From: Fallopia convolvulus
Lineage: Eukaryota; Streptophyta; Magnoliopsida; Caryophyllales; Polygonaceae
Direction of reading: 5' to 3'
Length of the DNA stretch: 64,000 nucleotides
Assembly (NCBI GenBank): GCA_964016875.1
Contig: OZ024724.1
Location: forward strand, 48,266,899 to 48,330,898
The notes beneath the pieces were generated by a model that searched no databases, was not told the DNA's origin, and was given only the letters and a program-made list of their open reading frames with translations. Of the stretch, positions 33,046 to 43,818 are shown piece by piece. A program made the position numbers and the translations under genes. Each line of letters opens with the position of its first letter. Within the stretch, counting starts at the first letter, position 1.

Positions 33046-36009
33046 GTGTTCAAATTAATTATGCTTTTTCTAACCGTGCAAAGTTAATTGATGAATCTTT
33101 AATTTGGTTCATCCACTACGCGTACGATGGTGCTTTCTAGTGACTCATTCGATCATGGAAGTTTAGGTAGCCCTTGGATTCTAAATCTGTTCTTTGTTCA
33201 TCAAACACCATGATTTTGTTTTTGTAGTCATTTACTACATATAGCAATAGTTGGAAAGGGGTACAGGTGTGTGATTTTGCTGCTTCTGAGGTAATAGTAT
33301 TGTTGCCGACAACGTAACTGCACTTGCAAGTTGCAAGTGCCTATGCTTGGCCTCGCAACTCTAGATGGACTTGTAGTGGATAAGGGCATTGAATGGCTGC
33401 TTAGGTGATCATCCATGTGCAGGAAAAAAGGACATTATTATATAGATAGCTTTCATTCATTCCTTTTCTTTGCATAATAAATAGCAACCTTTTGTTTGGG
33501 TCATGATTTGTGCTTCGTTTTGTTTGAATTTCCGGTCTCTTTCATCCCCGGCCAGTGTGAGCGGTGAAAGTGGGTGTTAGGTCATGTGGTGAGCCACAAG
33601 GGTGCTTTTCATTATTTAAATAAGTTGCTACTTGTAAATATATAATTGCCCACTTTCAGAAAGTGTTACAAGTTTGAAACCCAATAAACATACTGCTTTT
33701 AACCTTATGCATCTTTTCTCCTTACTCTATTTAACATACTGATCTCTATTTATTAATGACGTGCGTGCGTATTCATTAAGCTTGGACTGCTTGGTAAACT
33801 CTAGTGTTGCTATCATGCTATGTGTGCTTCTTAATTTCTTTGGCAAATCGTTTTACTATCAAAGTAATAATACGTACATTGGTTGCTTTGGCCTATTATT
33901 AGTAATGTATTCTATGTTAAACATTTGGCTCATCTGTCTAAATTTCAATTGAACGAATTGACTAAATTAAACGTGGTTCATGCTGTATAGGTTTAGGCTC
34001 AACTTTGGTGTAAAGTGTTGTCGTTTTGTCTACGATAAGTCTATACATGATCGACGTCCTACACAGTTATGTCTACGATAATCAAGTATTCGATCAGGAT
34101 GTTGTGGGTCCATCGATCTAAATCATTCAAGAGGTGGACCGTGGAAGTTGAATGAAATGGATAGACTCCCTATACATAGCAAAACAATGTAGACAGAATT
34201 ATATATTTTTTCTTGGTGGAAATTAGGCGGAATAAGAATTTCTTAATGTAATATGAATGCAAGACTTGTTTGGCTTCTTGATAATTTGGACATTAATTGC
34301 GAGTGTAGCTACTCATACAGTGGGTTTTCCATAATGTAATATGAATGCCTGTCAGCCAAACATAAAAGACCATCTTCTAGCCATTTTTACACGTGATCGG
34401 ATTAAACAAGTCATGTATCAAAAGAGTACAAGTTTATTTCTTTTTTGAGAAGCTGAGTATATATATTCAGAACTCGGGTCAGCTAAAAAGAGTACTAGTT
34501 TGTTTGTATTAAGAATATATATTTCGAGTCGTACTCAATTCTGTGCAAGTGCGAAATCAAGAAACACGAGGCAGGAAGCTTCCTCCTAGCTACCACCAGT
34601 ACATTATTAGCACTGAGTGTCGTCCTTTAAATTAGACCAGGAAAAAAGAAGAAGAAAAAAGAGAATGAAGAGGAGAAAAGAATAGGAATGTTATTCACCT
34701 ATAATCAACTTGGTTCAATATAGAATCAAACTTTGTTCAATAAAGTATGACCCCTAGCACTACTATAGAAGATCGATCTTCTATCCAGGGAGAATCATTT
34801 ACGTGGTATTATAATTAATTAGAGTGAAACATTAGAGAATTAGTTGTGAACCTGATATTTGACTCTTTTCTAAAGTCCAAAATGGCATTTTCTGCTCGTA
34901 ATCAAGGCGGCTTACGTACGTACGTACGGTGACGGTCCACCGACGCGTTTTCCATTATAATTTGGGTTCGTTCCATTATGACTTATGAGTAACTAGCTAA
35001 TAGTGAATATTCCAATTTAGTTTCCACCGCTCACCACCATCCACGAAATGAAATAGTCGTTTTGGAACGAAATGCTAAGAAACCGACCAATAAAATTGAC
35101 TGAAAAATAATACGAAAGAATATTTGAGATTTTAAATTTTTTTTTTCTAAATTATTCAATTCAAAGTGTGGGAATGTAGGGGAAACAATATTCCTATTGA
35201 TTTCGGACGTGTAGTAAAAGTCATGACTATTTGTGACTTTCATCTCTTAAAAATATGAAATTCACACTTGCTCAATAAATACATACTATTAGCATTAATA
35301 CTGAATGCACTTTGTCAAGCCTTCCTACCTTAGGTACGTGGTTGCCTGGTTGGTATTTCATCGATCATGTGATTACGAGATCACAATTTTGATCCTACAT
35401 GCACAAACGCGATATCCCATTTCTAATATAAATACTGTACAATTTATATGATATTTTTATTATTTTTAAGAATTGTTCGAGTATAAACACAATTTACATG
35501 ATAGGTTTTATTATTTTTTAACCATATATAGTCGAATAAAGTTCAAATAAAACAACTCCTTATCTTATAAAATAAGGAGCACCTTGATCCAAGGGCTGAT
35601 ATTTTATCCTTTTTAGGGACGCGTTGACATTTTTGTAATTTTTTTAAAATTACAAAAGTGCATCGCTATAATGAAAAAATGCATTGCTAAATACAAAATG
35701 TGCATTAGTATGCCGAAAAAGTAAAAATAAAAATGAAGTCAACATGGCACACTCCATGTAAGGTTCATTGTAAAAGTGCATTATTATGATAGAAAAGTGC
35801 ATTGTGAAATACCTAAAAGTGTATTACTAAACCAAAAAAGTGCATCATCTTAGGCGTCCAATTAACTTGATTCCGATTGAGTTGTTTTATTTGAAACAAA
35901 CTACATATAATCATATAGATATATCTATCTACATACTAAATTAGTAAAATGTTTAAATAAGTTTGCAATCATATCGACGAGATTCGCTAATCAAATAAAA
36001 TAATTCAAA
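33046..36009. other. Intergenic region with one MITE-like element
   Basis: No gene supported. It contains a run of TACG repeats (34914-34927) and the MITE-like element at 35541-35896. Confidence 0.45.
35541..35896. mobile_element. MITE-like element with 17-bp perfect terminal inverted repeats
   Basis: The left end TTCAAATAAAACAACTC (35542-35558) is exactly inverted at 35879-35895. The interior repeats a phrase of the type AAAAGTGCATTGCTAAA five or so times. I could not settle the target duplication, so the superfamily is open (Mutator-like is possible). Confidence 0.7.
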
Positions 36010-36590
36010 TCATTTCTTTACCAATATATTATGAAATAAATAATAAAAAAAAGTAGAGAAGGCAAAAGCAATAAAACTATACCCATTGTATGTACACTTT
36101 AATTCATACTTCCGCTTCTTTCGGACAACGGCATTAGAAATAGCAGCACCATGGACAAAAGCATCAACTCCAGTCCCTGTAAAAGGAGAGACACACATGA
36201 CATCTAAACAGACGTTCCTCCCTCTATCCCAAGAGTAAACCAGAAGATCCGCAGGTCGAAGATTTCTACCTTCCTCGGACAAAAATCCAAGGGTACCTCC
36301 TTTTGCACAAAGACACCAGCCTGAGTACATATGTCACCCAACACGTCTCGGACTAGGTTATGGCGAAATTTAAGACCAATATCATTTCCACAGTGGACAA
36401 CATGATCACCAAAACAATCCATTATTTTAGATGAGCAACATGGGCAGGTAAAACCATCAGGATACATAGAAATAGCGAGACGGTAGCACAAAATACACCT
36501 GAATTGTTTTAGATGCATTGTCTGACCTAACCCTTCAATAGGGAGGGTTCTCAAGAAGTCTAAAAGAATGGGCTGACCTATTGGTGATGA
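36010..36590 (-). pseudogene. Remnant of a retroelement-derived protein (C-terminal part), frameshifted
   Basis: On the minus strand the text runs DFLRTLPIEGLGQTM, FRCILCYRLAISMYP, GDHVVHCGNDIGLKFRHNLV (36554-36204). It then moves to the next frame: LRPADLLVYSWDRGRNVCLD, SPFTGTG and GYSFIAFAF (to 36010). From memory of the family, this order matches a widespread plant protein found downstream of reverse-transcriptase-like sequence. Its conserved CxxC..GDHxxxC part resembles a zinc-binding domain. The frame switch is near 36300. No upstream polymerase part remains, so it is a dead fragment. Confidence 0.7.
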
Positions 36591-36727
36591 GGATATTCCA
36601 ATTATCTATTTTTCCTTTACTTTTTTTTTCTCAAAAAAAAAAACTTCTTTATAAACTTTTTAAACCTCCAAATCTAAGACACTTCCACTTCTTCACTCCA
36701 TAAAAATCCCAGTCCTATGATAAGCAA

Positions 36728-37789
36728 ATGTCCGGCCCTCCCCCAATCCTCCTCCTCCTCCTCCTCCTTTCCCTCGCCGTCGCATCCGCCGCCCAAAGAT
36801 TCAAGGAGGCCCCACAATTCTCCAACGCCCCCGACTGCCCATCCTTACACGACGAGTCCGCCCCCATGGATGAAGACGACTCAGAAAGCGCGTTGGTCTG
36901 CTCGGATGGAGCCGTACACGTGGCAATGACCCTGGACCTCCCCTACATCCGCGGCTCCCTGGCGGCCATCCTGTCCGTGCTGCAGCACTCCTCCTGCCCC
37001 CAAAACACCTTCTTCCACTTCATCACCTCCTCCAACGCCACCGCCTCCTCCCACCTACGCGCCAACCTCGCGCGCTCCTTCCCCTCCCTCCAGTTCGCCC
37101 TCTACCCCTTCTCGACCTCGGCCGTCTCCGGCCTCATCTCCACCTCCATCCGGTCCGCCCTGGACTGCCCCCTCAACTACGCCCGCTCCTACCTCCCCGG
37201 CCTCCTCCCCCTCTGCGTCTCCCGCGTCCTCTACCTCGACTCCGACGTCATCGCCGTCGACGACGTCGCCGCCCTCTACGCCACCGACCTCGGCCCCGGC
37301 TCCGTCCTCGCCGCCCCCGAGTACTGCAACGCCAACTTCACCGCCTACTTCACCCCCACCTTCTGGTCCAACCCTTCCCTCTCCATGACCTTCGTCAACC
37401 GACGGCCCTGTTACTTCAACACCGGGGTGATGGTGATCGACCTCACGCGCTGGAGGGCGGGCGACTACACGCGCCGCATCGAGGAGTGGATGGAGCTCCA
37501 GAAGAGGATCAGGATCTACGAGCTGGGCTCCCTCCCTCCCTTTCTGCTGGTGTTCGCCGGGGAGATCGTCCCCGTCGACCACCGGTGGAACCAGCACGGC
37601 CTCGGCGGGGATAACTATAGGGGGCTGTGTAGGCTGCTTCACCCTGGCCCCGTCAGCTTGCTGCATTGGAGTGGCAAGGGCAAGCCCTGGGCCCGCCTCG
37701 ATGCCGGCCGGGCTTGCCCCCTCGACGCCTTGTGGGCCCCTTATGATCTTCTCTTGCAGACTGATCAGACTGCCTTGTCTCTAGCTTGA
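36728..37789 (+). CDS. Galacturonosyltransferase-like protein (GATL, GT8 family)
   Basis: Single-exon 353-residue Golgi-type enzyme of glycosyltransferase family 8. GATL proteins act in pectin or xylan formation in the cell wall. Residues 5-22 (PILLLLLLLSLAVASAAQ) form a signal peptide or signal anchor. The catalytic domain starts at about 62 (VHVAMTLDLPYIRGSLAA). It includes YARSYLPGLL (151-160), the metal-binding DxD as YLDSDVIAVDD (169-179), CYFNTGVMVIDLTRW (228-242) and HWSGKGKPW (313-321). The short N-terminus without a long stem is why I choose GATL rather than the longer GAUT class. The coding DNA is extremely GC- and CTC-rich compared with everything around it. The ATG at 36728 is the only sensible start. 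Confidence 0.93.
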   Translation: MSGPPPILLLLLLLSLAVASAAQRFKEAPQFSNAPDCPSLHDESAPMDEDDSESALVCSDGAVHVAMTLDLPYIRGSLAAILSVLQHSSCPQNTFFHFITSSNATASSHLRANLARSFPSLQFALYPFSTSAVSGLISTSIRSALDCPLNYARSYLPGLLPLCVSRVLYLDSDVIAVDDVAALYATDLGPGSVLAAPEYCNANFTAYFTPTFWSNPSLSMTFVNRRPCYFNTGVMVIDLTRWRAGDYTRRIEEWMELQKRIRIYELGSLPPFLLVFAGEIVPVDHRWNQHGLGGDNYRGLCRLLHPGPVSLLHWSGKGKPWARLDAGRACPLDALWAPYDLLLQTDQTALSLA

Positions 37790-39317
37790 TGATTCGTAAG
37801 TAGGACTCAGGCTCTTGATATATACGTTATATAAAATATGATTAATCTGGATACACCGGATCGATCTCTCAGGCGCTTGATAGTCCGAGGGAAAAAAATT
37901 CTGGAGAGGTAAACTGTGAACAAATAAGATTACCGAGATGCATAAGTGTAAATTAAGTATGGTTAGTACTCGATCTATAGATTATTATAGTGTATACCAG
38001 GAAGAAACTTTTATAATATATAGCTAGTCATGTTTTTCTCCTTTCTGTCTTTTTTGTTTATGGATTAAGTTGGATCCGTGGTATATAATTGCTATAATCG
38101 GGAAGCATTTTAATATGCAATAGAAATATACAAGTCCATGCCATATCGTATATTCGTATTGTTGTAATGGTAAAAGTAATTATAATTAAGATGAGTAAAA
38201 TTCTCTTCTAAATTGTTATGTGTATGTGCACAATTAAGTGGCCTGGCCAGGTGGAAAAAGGGAAAACCATGCTCATCCCATCCAATTTTGCTCCTTTAAT
38301 TTATTTTTCACTTTGTTGTCTTTCATTTTTTTCAAACTTTGATATTGACTACATTTGAATGACGATCTGATTGATAATTTATAGTCATTATTATAACTAG
38401 TGATTTGATTGAGGATATTTTGGAGCTATTTTCGATCGTAGTAGTGGACTACAGGACTAGTGAGCATAATATAGCATACACATATATGGTGCATTGCCTC
38501 TTTGATCAAATTAATTAAGTCACAAAATTGCAACCTAGCTAGCTTTCCAGTTAAGCGTGATGAAATATTCCATTTTCCTACATCGGTATTCGGTTCTTAT
38601 TTTTGATGCTTCTCGACACTGATATCGATCATGTTAGGACTTAGGATGTGAAAAAAGTACTGTAATATTCAATACAGTCGTCTACGTAAATGAGAATAGA
38701 CTAGACAACTTTCTGTGGTGTGTCCTGTAAATATCAATATTGCAGGTGAAAATAGTAACAAGCTTATAAGTACAGTATATAGGAGTATTTGGGAACCAAT
38801 TCATGCAATATTTGATTGATGCGCGAATGCCCAACTTCCAGCCTTGCTTAAATTGAGCAATTATTCTCATTTAATTTTAAACTCCACTGCTTCCACATGC
38901 AAGATCCCATTCCCATGCATTTCTTCGCCTTTTTCATTTTCCTGCCTCTTTTTTTTTTTTCTCCCTTTTGATTTATGTGCATTCCATTCGTTGTTTATCG
39001 AAGTGGATCGGGAATATTGAAAATGGATCACACAATCTAGATTTTGCTGTCTGGTTTGATTGACGATTGATCGATAGTAAAATTCAAAACAAAAATGAAT
39101 AGTCCTTGATTAGAATTTAATTTATAGCACAAGTTCATGTACATTGATGAAATATAATCAATACAAGTATATTTACAAAAGTTGTTTATAAGCCGCATAA
39201 ATCGGGTAGAAGAGAGGCAAGGGGATGGAGGGAGAGTGTCGGTGGAGTGAAGACACGGAAAACCGTTGGAAAGTAGAAAATTGGGCGGGAAGCATGAGGG
39301 GGCGTGTCAGTATTGAC

Positions 39318-39333
39318 CACGTGCCTACGTGGC
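39318..39333. promoter_or_regulatory. G-box and ABRE-like pair with no gene attached
   Basis: CACGTG (39318-39323) and ACGTGGC (39327-39333) lie nine bases apart, start to start. In plants these bind bZIP and bHLH factors. The next 300 bases are less AT-rich, but no convincing coding frame follows. Confidence 0.35.
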
Positions 39334-40043
39334 GTCCCAAAAGTCTCTAGTGGTGGGTCCCATGCCTACTACTCCTGTCTTTGTCAAACCCCCGACTGGG
39401 TCCCACTCCCCCAAATGTCAAATTTGAATTCACTGTGTCTGTGTGTTTGATCCGCCAAATCTTATCGGATTCCGAGGCCTCTGAATGTTGCGCTGTCAAT
39501 TTTCTTTTAGTTCAGGCCAAATGTACGCCGTGTTATCTCCTCAAACCACTCCTTCTTATATATAAAGTCCTTGTATGTTATACTTTAATTTGGTAACAAA
39601 CAATTTTAGCAAGTTTATTTTGATCGAAAAAAAAACACAGTTGATTAAGCTAAAGAAAAAACACGCGTCATTGATTGATCGAAAAGCACCCCAAATGAAC
39701 GGCCTTGACCTCAACCGTTTCTACTTAATTGGTTATTTGGAAACGTACCTTAAAAGAGGTCACGTACACAAAATATATGCATGCTGCATGCACGTGTAAA
39801 GGAGGGCGGGGAGCTAGGAGATCGATCTTGTATTGACGAAGGCCATGTTCTATCCACCAAAAAACGAAGGCCATGTTCTATTTTCTGCAAAATAAAACTA
39901 AATATAAATTTCAGGCTCTTTCTTACATAGCTAGCTAGCACAACTGCACAAGTACAGACAGTGCTTTGCGACTTTAAACTATATAGGTTCATTATTCACA
40001 CAATCTAGCTCGTATGAGAGATATTTTGCCACCGTCTATATAT

Positions 40044-40207
40044 CATTGTTCTAAAATTTTCCGGATAGCTCCGTCTAAGCCACGCTTAGACGCTGGAAGG
40101 TTCTAGTCCGCTTAGTCTTTTAGATCCTCTAATAGACCATCTAGTCCGTCTAAACACTAGGCGATCTCTCTCCGCCTAGAGGCCGCCTAACCCTTTTTAG
40201 AACACTG
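40044..40207. mobile_element. hAT-type MITE, 164 bp
   Basis: Termini CATTGTTCTAAAA and TTTTAGAACACTG are inverse complements over 13 bases with one mismatch. The perfect 8-bp duplication CTATATAT flanks them (40036-40043, 40208-40215). The interior is rich in CCGTCTAA and CCGCCTA words. Confidence 0.88.
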
Positions 40208-40317
40208 CTATATATGCAATTATCCATGCATGTGATCATCAATTGACGGATCAAACATACAATGGATGCACCAATCCATTTCGACGAATGACTAATAGGC
40301 TGTCAATCCGTTCCTAC

Positions 40318-40640
40318 TAACAAGGCCATCGCCCTGTGGTAGGGAATTATTGAGGCCACCCGACATGGCCGGCGTTTCCCACATTCAGATTGAGGGTGAT
40401 AACTTGCAAATGGTTAATACCGTTCTTAGTGACTAGTGTTGCTCGCGGGAGATTGAGTTGACCAGATTCGACATCCTATGCTTCCTTGCCCGCTTTCATA
40501 GTTGGAACATCTTTTATATTTACCGGGAGTGCAATTCTTTAACAAATTTTATTGTTGATTCGTTTCATTGTGTCTCCTCCATTATGCTCGCAGTTGATGT
40601 TTGTTTTAGAAACCTCGTCCGTAAAAATATAATGCTCTAG
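40318..40640 (+). pseudogene. Relic of a LINE RNase H domain
   Basis: A frame reads ALW(R)GIIEATRHG, HIQIEGDNLQMVN, then after a stop REIELTRFDILCFLARF and IYRECNSLTNFIVDSF. This order matches the second half of RVT_3 RNase H (the DxxxV..L and R..N..AD..A parts). Stops and lost residues show it is dead. Confidence 0.7.
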
Positions 40641-41921
40641 GACAATCTTTTTTATATGAATTTTTCTAGGACATAGATACGAATATAATCTACATGCAAC
40701 AATATCCCCTACTTATGGCCCAATTAGGAACGCCCCCTTCTTTCTCTTTAAATACTGTTATTTTCTTTGTTCTCTAATATCCGAATGCTTATGGTAAGAA
40801 AAACCCGAAATTACATAAATACTTGCAAACGATCCCGGGATCCTGTCAGTCTCTCACTTTAGTGCATAAAATTGCTCTTACAATTTTCAATCTACATCTA
40901 ATATGGAGTAATTGGAAATATGCATAAGCCATGATCTAATATACAACTCTAGAGTGAAAGATGACCCAATCAATATGAATGTAAAAAAAAATAATCATAG
41001 GAAGGTTTAATTTAGTCATTTTTCAAACAATAATTAAGAAAATTATTAGTAGCATAAGAACATGCAAAATGTTTAAACTAGGGCAAACAGATGCACGTGG
41101 TTGATGTTTCATTTTGCAAGAAAATTGACAATATATAGCTTGTGAAATGTGGCAAAATCACCACCAAACCCTGGCCCAGCCAGCCTTGAAACCCATCATA
41201 AATTCTTTTTCCACCCTTTACACTACGTAATACATTTTGCAATTTTAATCTTCATGCACTGTGAATTCAATTCGAATGATCGAATCCTATGAAACCTTAG
41301 TTACCCACCTCCTTATATCCTCTCTTTTTTGGCCCCATTGTACACTTGAATTATATATTGTTTCATTCATAGCCCTTAAATTGTATTCAGCTGGTGAATC
41401 ACAGATGAGACATAACCTTCTGACTAACAATTGAACGAGAAGGATAAAAATCATTAATTTGTTGTTGTAATACTATTATTGTACTTTCGGGACAGGGCCG
41501 ATCCTGACTTTTAGTAGGCCCTTGGGCAATTTTAGGCCTTCTAGAATATTTTTTTAATAGAAAGTAAATTATTATACTTAGTATTAAGTTATATTCAATG
41601 TTCTCAAACATATTAAGCGGTCCTTGAACAAAGCAAAATCACCTAAAGTCTAGGTAATTTATATGCTACAGGTTGGCATCTAGCTAAATAAGTTCTAGCC
41701 TCCTAACTTCTAAGCATAGTCTAGACAAAAAATTTAGAACAATGAGTTATAATATTATAGTTGGGATTTTTGAAAAAGTAACATAATACTGTACAAACAA
41801 ATTTTTCGTGATTCTTTTTCTAGCAAAAAGTTATTTTTGAACTATTAGAAAGTATCACATCATAAATATACTAGGTATGTAAGTTGTAAAACTAAATTAA
41901 AAAAAAAGTGTATAAACTATA

Positions 41922-42191
41922 CTCCCTCCGTTCTATTCTACTTGTCTTTCTAGCCTCAAAACTTTGTTCAACAAAACTTGTCCATTTATGATTTTTATTT
42001 AACTAATATATTGGAAAGGGTTCATATTGACTTTTTTCTTTCTATCTATTGGATATAAAGGGTAGTTAGTAATTAATTTGTGATTACATTTAGAAAATTT
42101 TGGATTTTCAATGATATTTTCTACATTTTTAATGGGTTTCTTAATATATGTGAAATAATCTAAAAAGACAATTAAAATAGAACGGAGGGAG
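41922..42191. mobile_element. Stowaway-like MITE (270 bp)
   Basis: The ends CTCCCTCCGTTCTATTCTA and TAAAATAGAACGGAGGGAG are inverted, and TA flanks both sides (41920-41921, 42192-42193). The length equals that of the element at 2890-3159, but the termini differ beyond CTCCCTCCG. Confidence 0.82.
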
Positions 42192-42379
42192 TATTAGGTA
42201 AAGGCAATGGGAAATTAGTATAACCACTACTAATTAGTCCGCATCAATAATAATAAAAACGTTTATATGTGCATGTATCTGTGTAATTTCTTAATTAAAT
42301 TAATTATGTGATTACCGAAAAAGTAAATTAATTGCCAAAGTTACTAATGGCTGATGAGGAGTGTTGGGCCCCTCTTTTA

Positions 42380-42490
42380 TTTCTATTGCAAAAAGTGGCA
42401 AATGTTGAGGTTCGAACTTGGGTGTGCAGGTTCAGGAAACCAATTTCAAAGAGTCTATGCGCCACTAGGCTAAGAAAGGATGCGTGTTTC
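42380..42490 (-). mobile_element. Possible SINE head (pol III boxes)
   Basis: On the minus strand TAGCCTAGTGG (42472-42462) fits a tRNA A box, and AAGTTCGAACC (42419-42409) fits a B box. I found neither a clear A-tail nor a target duplication. Confidence 0.4.
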
Positions 42491-43818
42491 ATATTATGTA
42501 TAATTAATATACTTCAAAATTGGTCCCTGTACTAGTCACGGGCCCTGGGCCGCCGCCCTAACCCCACCACCCAAAATGCCGGGCCTGTTTCGGGAGCATC
42601 ATGTGGCCTGTAGGACAAAAGCAGAAAATGACCAAATGAAATGATATGCGGGATTCAGCATGATTAAACATGACCTGTTTTTTAAGGAGGCCCAATTCAG
42701 TTGGATGTTTAATTTCTAAAGTTCCAATCAATACTGCTACCCCCAGATAACAATGGATTTAGATTCAAAGCCTGTTTTTTTAAAAGCTCCACTGTAAAAG
42801 TAATGGTAATTAAAAAAGTGGTTAACTAGCTGGGTCCAGAAAATTGAAAAGTTATCCTGCAGATTGACCCAAAAATCCGGATCACTGGGTGTCGGCAAAA
42901 TCATCATGTTACATCAAAATGCACATTTTTCATATTCAGGTGTAAATAACATAGACCCACCATCTTGAATTTAATGTATTAACCCAGATGATTCGGGAAT
43001 CTGACAAATCTTAATTGCATATATGTAAGTCTCAAGATCTTTGCTTGCAGATCTAACTTCATCAGAGAATTACCTAACATGCTTACTTATGCTGAAAGTA
43101 CACCTCATACCATATTCCTTTCCAGAGCACTTATATATAATACTAATATGTAGTATAATAATTATAATCACCAACTGATTTCTGTGCATCATTTATTGTG
43201 CATGTGAAATCAGTCGATCAGCTCAGAAAGGAAGTAACAGTTCAACCTCATTGAATTCAAGTCCCCTTATTTAATACTCCATTTTAAAAAGGAGATGCTC
43301 ATAGAGAATAGATATGATCTTCCATTACTTGATCAAAATACACCATTATAAGATTGGACCAAGTATCTAACCCTCTCTATCTGCATAAAGTACATGGCCT
43401 ATAGTTTGAAAACGGTTAATTTGACACCTTCACAAATTTAATTTCTATAGACCCTATCAAATTTGTACACATAGAGAGAAGCAACGGACCCCATGTCTTA
43501 TATAACATTCGATCTCCATTCAGTCATGTGTCAGACATCCAGAAGCAATAGAGAGAAGAATCAAATTTGTACAAAGATCAATCAATCAACAGATCTCATG
43601 AATATTTCCACTTTCTACAGTTTCCAATCCAATTAATTTGTACAATGATATGGGGATTCATTCAAAGAATAAAAATAAGAATTAATCTATAGACAATCAA
43701 TAACACCCTAGATGCTTCAGCCTTGGGTGGTTCTCCCAAAAATAGTCCAAGGTTGAAGCTTTCACTATTCCATGTAACAAAAGCCTGAAGAGATAATATA
43801 TACATATAGGAATGTACA

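Larger units (their letters stand above)
37790..43818. other. Gene-poor 6-kb region with small mobile elements
   Basis: No complete gene is seen. It holds a promoter-like G-box pair (39318-39333), a hAT MITE (40044-40207), an RNase H relic (40318-40640), a Stowaway-like MITE (41922-42191) and a possible SINE head (42380-42490), each listed separately. The rest is AT-rich. Confidence 0.5.

Noticed and set aside
37055..37666. 203-codon frame on the minus strand inside the GATL gene
   Set aside because: It is a shadow of the very GC-rich coding strand (Gly/Glu/Val repeats) with no known domain.
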